This document shows positions 1-5,085 of a stretch of 5,085 nt of DNA, in pieces; positions within the stretch are counted from its first letter, which is position 1, and each line of letters starts with the position of its first letter. The notes below the pieces were generated by a model. That model worked only from the letters and a program-made list of their open reading frames with translations, ran no database searches and was not told the DNA's origin. The position numbers and the translations under genes were made by a program. Origin of the DNA: UBA1151 sp963579925 (GTDB lineage Bacteria; Chloroflexota; Dehalococcoidia; Lucifugimonadales; Lucifugimonadaceae); the NCBI GenBank assembly GCA_963579925.1, contig CAUZJA010000208.1, positions 1-5,085 of the forward strand, given 5' to 3'.

Positions 1-427
1 CCTTCCACTGGTTGAAATATAGAGGGGTCAGTGTGCGATCGTCCGCGTAGTAAAGGTCGACGATCTTGAGGTTGTCGGCATGAGAGAAGAACAAATGCCC
101 AACTTCGCCATCTCTTTGGAGCTTTTCCTCCCACGAGTCACGATGATATTGGTATTCGACCGACGAACGCTGTTTGGCTGATTTCACCTCGTAGCCGAGC
201 AAGTCGATTCCTGACTGCGATTTTGTTCCCTGATCTCCAACCAGTATCGAGGCAAATACTTCCCAATCAGACGGACTAGCAACAGTCGTCGGCGAGACAT
301 CTCGTGCCTCGTATAGCCGTAATTTTGCTTGTAAAGGGCCGTACATGTACGCGTGAAAAAACATCAACCCCTTTTCAAGGTCTAGTTCAGGTGGAGGCCC
401 GTTACTAGGCGTCAACCGATGCCCCAT
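1..427 (-). CDS. Putative type II restriction endonuclease, PD-(D/E)xK type, 3' end cut off by window
   Basis: The frame is open from an ATG at 427..425 to the window edge, giving 142 codons with no stop, so the C-terminus is missing. I do not recognise the exact family. What is visible is a Gly-rich stretch followed by D75-LLGY-E80-V-K82-SA, which fits the metal-binding D...ExK core of PD-(D/E)xK nucleases, with a predicted hydrophobic segment before it (residues 55-63). A conserved-looking polar patch (EYQYH, residues 91-95) and WEEKL (99-103) follow. The ATG overlaps the end of the methyltransferase-Vsr gene by 23 bases, which suggests translational coupling. A second candidate start is ATG at 364..362 (Met22), preceded by AAAAGGGG three bases away. 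The longer start has no clear Shine-Dalgarno sequence and adds a Pro-rich leader, so the start is undecided. Position next to a modification gene supports cleavage of unmethylated copies of the same site; this role is inference. Alternatives are another PD-(D/E)xK nuclease or an accessory protein of the module. Confidence 0.66.
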   Translation of the reverse strand, partial: MGHRLTPSNGPPPELDLEKGLMFFHAYMYGPLQAKLRLYEARDVSPTTVASPSDWEVFASILVGDQGTKSQSGIDLLGYEVKSAKQRSSVEYQYHRDSWEEKLQRDGEVGHLFFSHADNLKIVDLYYADDRTLTPLYFNQWK

Positions 428-2096
428 GTTCAATTGGCCGATACAACTCGATACCTGTCTCAGTAATCGTTACGTCTTTTTCGCGTAACAAACTCGAAAT
501 CAAATGTGCGATCCCTGATCGATCAACATCAATAAGTTTTGACCCGATTCGTATCACTCGCCATCCACTATGAGTCAGCGCATCGTTGACCGCTTGATCT
601 CGCTCTACATTGCGATCGATCTTTTGGCGCCAATACGGCTTCATTTGAGATAGACGCTCTGCACTGAGCTTCTTGCCATGCCAAAACTCTCCATCCACGA
701 ATACCGCCAACTTATCGCCTCTAAAAACAATGTCCGGTTTGCCGGGAAGATCCTTTGCATTTAGACGATACCTCAGCCCAAGTTTCCACTGTGCTTTCCG
801 TAACTGGAGTTCTGGAGCTGTGTCGTACGACTTCACCTTCCGCATAATCTCTGACCGTTCCGCTATCGTGAAAGGATCCGAGGTCGGCTGAGGATGAGGG
901 TAGGTAAAGCCTTCCTCAGTTGAGCGCTCACCATTAGATCGCGCCTCCATCATCCGAACCTGCATACCGCCTGCCTGCTCACCTACGGTTACAGACTCTT
1001 TCTCTAGAAGATGTCCCAACGCATGGTCAACTAACCACCTCACGGCCGGCACACAAACTGCGTCTCCAAAGCCATACATCGCTTGCCGTTCGGGGACCCT
1101 GATCGGAAAATCGTCTGGCACCCCCTGCAAACGGGCATATTCGCGCCCTGTGAGATTCCTGATATGAAGTTTTCCATCACTCGGAACGCCCACAAATTGA
1201 ATGCTACTGCCACCCGACGGTGTCCTCAGGCACCCGGCAATTCCGTCTGTCCTGATTTCCCCCACTGTCTTGCCATTACGAACTCTCCGGTAAATGGCTC
1301 CAACAGAACCTCCGCCATCTACCAGTATGGAACTGACCCGTTCCTGATGGCGCGGGGCCATCAGCCTGACCAGTGATTCAGACTTTTTGGAGGGCCACCA
1401 GGAACTGTCACCAGGCGACACATCTTCCAGTATTTGGGCCAACTTAATACCGCCCTTGTTGGGTGGCTCTGGTAGATCAATTGAGCCTAGATCAAGTGAC
1501 GAATTAGCGCGTAGAAAACGTTGAATAGCTTTGGGCCTGACACGCGATTCTGTAAGTGCTGGAAAAGGCTTCATCTGAACGTCATCGGCTCGAAGACCGA
1601 TGACAAACACTCGAGGACGGCTCTGAGGAACAAACCACTTGGCGTCTACTTGAACGATATCGCACCGATATCCCAGTTCATTGAGTGCAGAAATCGCGCG
1701 GTAAAGGTCTTCGCCGCCATTCGATGAAACGAACCCAGCTACATTCTCCAAAAGAATCCCGCGCGGGTGCGGATTCAAATCACAGTATTCAGCCAAAAGA
1801 TTCATAAATGGCCAAAACGCGCCGGAGTCAGCTCCGTCAATGCCTTGCCGATTACCGGCCAACGAGAGGTCAACGCATGGAAATGAGGCGGTAAAGAGAT
1901 CAATCTCAGCGGGAATATCCACAGCTGATATGTCGTGAACGTCAGCGACGCTTAGATCCGAATGCCCAAATCGGTCGCGATACATCTCTGCCTTTTTGGG
2001 CGCTATATCGTTCGCGAACGCGCAGCCCCATCCAAGAGGTTCTATCGCCTCTCGCACAAGCCCTACTCCAGCGAAGAATTCTGCGAATTTTGGCAT
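405..2096 (-). CDS. DNA (cytosine-5-)-methyltransferase fused to a C-terminal Vsr-type mismatch endonuclease domain
   Basis: This 563-residue protein joins two enzymes in one frame. Residues 4-360 form a full cytosine-5 methyltransferase, which transfers a methyl group from S-adenosylmethionine to cytosine in a specific site: motif I FAGVG (8-12), motif IV FPCVDLS with catalytic Cys74 (Val where Gln is usual), motif VI ENV (117-119), motif VIII QSRPR (158-162), a target-recognition region at about 175-310, motif IX LTGREYARLQG (315-325) and motif X GFGDAV (342-347). A linker of about 45 residues follows. Residues 407-540 (bases 878-477) match Vsr, which nicks at T:G mismatches left by 5-methylcytosine deamination: VKSYDTAPE (421-429), LPGKPD with catalytic Asp455, VDGEFWHG with His473, and KIDRNVERD (492-500). 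The four zinc-ligand positions of E. coli Vsr are not conserved. The ATG at 2096 is the only ATG after an in-frame upstream stop and sits just before motif I; no clear Shine-Dalgarno precedes it. The recognition sequence cannot be read from this window. Confidence 0.95.
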   Translation of the reverse strand: MPKFAEFFAGVGLVREAIEPLGWGCAFANDIAPKKAEMYRDRFGHSDLSVADVHDISAVDIPAEIDLFTASFPCVDLSLAGNRQGIDGADSGAFWPFMNLLAEYCDLNPHPRGILLENVAGFVSSNGGEDLYRAISALNELGYRCDIVQVDAKWFVPQSRPRVFVIGLRADDVQMKPFPALTESRVRPKAIQRFLRANSSLDLGSIDLPEPPNKGGIKLAQILEDVSPGDSSWWPSKKSESLVRLMAPRHQERVSSILVDGGGSVGAIYRRVRNGKTVGEIRTDGIAGCLRTPSGGSSIQFVGVPSDGKLHIRNLTGREYARLQGVPDDFPIRVPERQAMYGFGDAVCVPAVRWLVDHALGHLLEKESVTVGEQAGGMQVRMMEARSNGERSTEEGFTYPHPQPTSDPFTIAERSEIMRKVKSYDTAPELQLRKAQWKLGLRYRLNAKDLPGKPDIVFRGDKLAVFVDGEFWHGKKLSAERLSQMKPYWRQKIDRNVERDQAVNDALTHSGWRVIRIGSKLIDVDRSGIAHLISSLLREKDVTITETGIELYRPIEHGASVDA

Positions 2097-2149
2097 TGAC
2101 TGAATACTGACGTTACAGAGGAAGCCTAGGTGGTCACAATATCACTCAG

Positions 2150-2178
2150 ACCCTACGAACGCCCCTCTCTCCGGTCAA
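2150..2178 (-). promoter_or_regulatory. Candidate sigma70-like promoter for the methyltransferase-Vsr gene
   Basis: On the minus strand, TTGACC (2178..2173) and TAGGGT (2155..2150) are separated by exactly 17 bases. The first matches the -35 consensus at five of six positions; the second keeps only the TA...T frame of the -10 consensus. Transcription would begin near 2143, leaving an untranslated leader of about 45 bases before the ATG at 2096. The position, in the gap after the helicase stop, fits separate transcription of the restriction-modification genes. The -10 match is weak and the organism's promoter preferences are unknown, so read-through from the helicase gene remains possible. Confidence 0.3.
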
Positions 2179-2258
2179 GCAGCAAATGGCGAACAACCCT
2201 GTCGGATCATCAAAATTCGGGAGTTTCCCACAGGTATTGGTCTCCGTCGCTCCACCAT

Positions 2259-5085
2259 CTACCCCGCCCCAACCACATCCGCCGCAAGCTGCGCCGCCTC
2301 GCGCGCCGCTGCCTCCAGGTCATCGATGCAGTACTCAGCGTCTCCTCCGGCTTCGGCGCGTCGGGAGTACACGAGCCATGCTTCGGACACGCGTTTGCCT
2401 GTGGCCTGCGCGATGGCGTGGGCGTAGGCGCCTAGCTGCATTCGATATGGGGCTGATGCGTCGGCAAGTTCGGCGTTTTCTCCGACGCTGTCGGTCTTGA
2501 AATCTACGATTACTATCTCGCCGTTGTCGTCCTCAAACGCCAGGTCTATGAAGCCTTCCAGGCCGCTCTGACCTTCCTCCACCGGCACGCCTACGTACGC
2601 CTCTCGGAACATATTTGATGATCGGGCGGCTCGCTGAACCACAGGCACCTGAAGCGTGGCGCGGGCCAGGTTCGCTACTTCAGTCGCTCGTTCGCCCACC
2701 CCTTCGGTTGCTGCGTGAAGTTCAGCAGCGGCGTCGATTCCGATTCCTGTGCCCAAGTCCACCTCTTGCAGCACGGCGTGAACAGCACGCCCAACTTCGC
2801 TTGCGCCACGCCCTTTGCGCCAGGGCTGCTCAACCGCTGACGGCGACGCAGGTTTGAGATCATCTGGTTCCGGATCCTCCGTCTGCGTGGACGTTCCGGG
2901 GGTCTTCAACCCGGTGGCGCTCACCGTCTTTCCGCGCCCTGCATCGATCAGCAGTTGATGACGATCTGCTTCCCACGATTCCAGACCATCAGCCGTACCG
3001 AATTCTGGGGATGCTGGCGCTGGCTGGGGCGGAGCTACGCTTCCAAACTCCGGTAGCTCTTCCCATAGCGGCGAGCCATGCATCAATTCTTCGATGCGCG
3101 ATGAGAGGCACTTTGTGTCGCGCATCCCTCGATACATGCTGACTACGAGGTAGTCCTTCGCCCTGGTACCACCCACATACGCCACCCGAACCAGCTCATC
3201 GGCTGAAGCGCTCTTCTCCAAGTCTCTGAGCGACTCATGAGGCCCGAACTCGAATGGCACTTTACTGGTACCAATTCGAATCCCCGCCCGGGTGTCATCT
3301 CTGGCGTCGAAGATCAACTCGTCACTGCTACTGCCACCTATGGGCATGGTTAACTCCGTCAGCGTGACTATCGGGAACTCCAAACCCTTTGCATGATAGG
3401 TAGTCATCAGCCGCACGGCGTTGTTGCCGATGTCAGCGATACCACCTTCTGGCATCCGATCATTCGAAGCGGCACGCTCCTCAGCCCACCTGACGAACTC
3501 CCGCAGCGTGTGACGGCCGCTCTCCGCCAGAGTTCTGGCACTCTCGATGAACGTCTCCAATTGCCGATGCCGCTCCCGTGACATCCGACTTCGGAATGCC
3601 ACATGCCGCACATCACGCGCTGACGCGACCATCTCAATGAGCGATGGCACGGACAGTGCGTGCCGGATATCGTGCATCTGCCGGAGCATCGCCAGTCCAT
3701 CGGATACCGCGCCCGCATCATCCTCAAGCACTGCTTCCAGGTGGTTGAACCGGTTGCCAGCGTCAACCCACCGATACAGCTCCACATCACTGCACCCAAA
3801 CAGGGGAGAGCGAAGTGCAGCCACCGCGGCGATCTCGTTTGTGGGATCGTCCACTGCCATCAACGTAGCTATCAGATCGCGGACTTCCTGGGACGCGAAG
3901 AGCAACGATTGCCCCTCCAGGCTGTAAGGAACGCCAGCGTCTTCCAGTGCCCGTGTCAGGATGTTCAGACCGGTGCGTCGCGGGAATATGATGGCCATAT
4001 CCTTGAACTCCGACGGCCTCGTTTCGCGGGTCTCCTGATCGCAAGTCACGCGCCACTGCCCCGCGCCCACGCTCAACGCCATTTCTGCAATTCGCATCGC
4101 CTCGGCTTCACGAGCAGCGGAGGAGTTTGGCAGTTCCTCTTCCGTGGAGATTCGATACACGCCTTGAGCAATGCCTGAAGTGTTGGGCTCGTGAAGTGTT
4201 GTGAGTGACTCGTAGCCAGCTTGAGTCGGCGTAGGATCGGTGCCCATCCACTTCTCGAAGAGATCGTTGACCCAGTCGACGATTCTGGAGTTGGATCTAA
4301 ATGTGTTCTTCAGATACGCGGTCTCAGCGCCAATGGCGGAAGGTAGTTCACCAATCACTCGCGGATCAGCCCGCCGGAATCGGTAGATTGACTGCTTGGG
4401 ATCGCCAACCACAAAAAGAGCGCCGGACCTCGGATGGTCGTCGGCCTCGCTCACACCAGCCAGTTTGCGTGCAATTTCCAACTGGAGTGGATCAGTATCC
4501 TGGAACTCGTCGATCAGTATCCGCGTGTATCGGCTGGCGAAGTACGTTTGCGCGTTTGTGCTCTCAACCAACAGATCACGCGCCCAGACCAACAGGTCAT
4601 TGAACTCCGCCTTTCCCGTCCGGCGGCGTTCATCGGCGTACTCAAGAACGAATGTTCGCGCTGCCCGAAGCAAAGGAACCAGCACTGCTGAGCGCGCCTG
4701 AGCTATTTCAGCAACGGTCACTTCGTTCAACTCAGCGAACAGCTCCTTTAGCCGCTTCGCCGCGTTCACTCCATCCGGCATCTTCTCCCAATCGGTCTGG
4801 CGGCCCCCCTTGTCCTTGAGACCATCAGATCGGGCGAGTAGAACTATCGGGACTTCCGACTCTACGTCCAGTTTCTCCAGCGTATTGGCCAGCTCGATGA
4901 CCGATTTCGAATGTTGGAAGAGCTTGTCCTCTTCACCCAATTTCGAATACTGGAGCATGCCTTCTATATCCGCACGCGCCGATACGATCATCTTCGCCGC
5001 AAGCCGAACCTGATTCGTCTCTAGCTCGAGCTCCAGATCACCTATCCGGTGATATTCATTGTGAAATGCAGACGTCAGTTCACGC
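2259..5085 (-). CDS. AddA/UvrD-type ATP-dependent helicase with C-terminal RecB-family nuclease, N-terminus outside window
   Basis: The frame stays open to the window edge (941 codons seen, stop TAG at 2261..2259), so the N-terminus and Walker A are missing. Residues are numbered here from the Met at 4991, which is probably internal. Superfamily 1A helicase motifs occur in order: Walker B/motif II DEFQDTDP (161-168), motif III VVGDPKQSIYRFR (194-206), motif IV TFRSNSRIVDW (230-240), motif V TTYHAKGLEFP (530-540) and motif VI YVGGTRAKD (605-613) with the expected arginine finger Arg610. A Pro-rich, acidic linker (about 650-725) leads to a nuclease domain with all four AddA/RecB signatures: GRAVH (His738), GFID (Asp816), VDFKTD (Asp830, Lys832) and QLGAY (852-856). 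Such enzymes unwind and degrade DNA from double-strand ends, feeding recombination and destroying foreign linear DNA. A partner AddB-like gene would be expected upstream, out of view. Alternatives are a stand-alone defence helicase-nuclease or another UvrD-nuclease subfamily. The gene appears richer in G+C than the downstream module. Confidence 0.93.
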   Translation of the reverse strand, partial: RELTSAFHNEYHRIGDLELELETNQVRLAAKMIVSARADIEGMLQYSKLGEEDKLFQHSKSVIELANTLEKLDVESEVPIVLLARSDGLKDKGGRQTDWEKMPDGVNAAKRLKELFAELNEVTVAEIAQARSAVLVPLLRAARTFVLEYADERRRTGKAEFNDLLVWARDLLVESTNAQTYFASRYTRILIDEFQDTDPLQLEIARKLAGVSEADDHPRSGALFVVGDPKQSIYRFRRADPRVIGELPSAIGAETAYLKNTFRSNSRIVDWVNDLFEKWMGTDPTPTQAGYESLTTLHEPNTSGIAQGVYRISTEEELPNSSAAREAEAMRIAEMALSVGAGQWRVTCDQETRETRPSEFKDMAIIFPRRTGLNILTRALEDAGVPYSLEGQSLLFASQEVRDLIATLMAVDDPTNEIAAVAALRSPLFGCSDVELYRWVDAGNRFNHLEAVLEDDAGAVSDGLAMLRQMHDIRHALSVPSLIEMVASARDVRHVAFRSRMSRERHRQLETFIESARTLAESGRHTLREFVRWAEERAASNDRMPEGGIADIGNNAVRLMTTYHAKGLEFPIVTLTELTMPIGGSSSDELIFDARDDTRAGIRIGTSKVPFEFGPHESLRDLEKSASADELVRVAYVGGTRAKDYLVVSMYRGMRDTKCLSSRIEELMHGSPLWEELPEFGSVAPPQPAPASPEFGTADGLESWEADRHQLLIDAGRGKTVSATGLKTPGTSTQTEDPEPDDLKPASPSAVEQPWRKGRGASEVGRAVHAVLQEVDLGTGIGIDAAAELHAATEGVGERATEVANLARATLQVPVVQRAARSSNMFREAYVGVPVEEGQSGLEGFIDLAFEDDNGEIVIVDFKTDSVGENAELADASAPYRMQLGAYAHAIAQATGKRVSEAWLVYSRRAEAGGDAEYCIDDLEAAAREAAQLAADVVGAG

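Noticed and set aside
340..351. A perfect 12-base palindrome, CGTACATGTACG, near the start of the restriction nuclease gene, as an operator or restriction site.
   Set aside because: About one such palindrome is expected by chance in 5 kb, it lies within coding sequence, and no second copy or controller gene is seen.
2132..2152. GGTC...GACC inverted repeat overlapping the tentative -10 region, as a regulator binding site.
   Set aside because: Arms of four bases are too short to separate from chance, and no controller protein gene is visible.
2212..2229. A GGGA-AAC-TCCC hairpin followed by GAATTTT on the minus strand, after the helicase stop, as a terminator.
   Set aside because: The stem is only four base pairs and the T run is short, well below a convincing intrinsic terminator.
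2130..2500. Plus-strand open frames of about 100 codons covering the gap and the 3' end of the helicase gene.
   Set aside because: They translate to Arg/Pro-rich, low-complexity peptides with no recognisable motif, and most of their length lies antisense to the well-supported helicase C-terminus.
3407..4056. Minus- and plus-strand frames of 89-172 codons inside the helicase gene.
   Set aside because: They are alternative-frame shadows of a long gene with ordered helicase motifs, and their peptides show no family features.
4989..4991. ATG at 4991 as the true start of the helicase gene.
   Set aside because: The frame stays open for 31 more codons to the window edge and the protein lacks Walker A, which must lie upstream, so this Met is almost certainly internal.

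Overview
The window holds three protein-coding genes, all on the minus strand, so transcription runs from high to low coordinates. No RNA gene, CRISPR array, insertion sequence or attachment site is visible. The two outer genes run off the window ends. The moderate to high G+C of the helicase gene and the actinobacterial/Chloroflexota feel of its C-terminal nuclease region suggest a bacterium from one of those groups. This is an impression from pattern recognition, not a proven assignment.

Layout in transcription order. (1) 5085 to 2259 is a large UvrD/AddA-type superfamily 1 helicase with a C-terminal RecB/AddA nuclease domain. Its N-terminus, including the expected Walker A motif, lies beyond position 5085. 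(2) 2258 to 2097 is a 162-base gap with one tentative sigma70-like promoter and no convincing terminator. (3) 2096 to 405 is a single reading frame joining a complete cytosine-5 DNA methyltransferase to a C-terminal Vsr-type mismatch endonuclease domain. (4) 427 to 1 is an open frame that overlaps the methyltransferase-Vsr gene by 23 bases and runs off the window. It carries a D-x4-E-V-K signature in its first 85 residues and is best read as the cognate restriction endonuclease.

Genes 3 and 4 together look like a type II restriction-modification module. The methyltransferase would protect host sites by making 5-methylcytosine, the Vsr domain would repair the T:G mismatches that arise when that base deaminates, and the downstream nuclease would cut unmodified DNA. 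The helicase-nuclease upstream is of the kind that processes double-strand breaks and degrades cut linear DNA. It could cooperate with a restriction system, but it has its own gap and a different base composition and may simply be the resident chromosomal neighbour.

The most notable features are the methyltransferase-Vsr fusion (in the classic Dcm case these are two separate overlapping genes), the loss of all four zinc-ligand positions in the Vsr domain while the catalytic positions remain, and the restriction nuclease candidate, which I could not assign to a named family.
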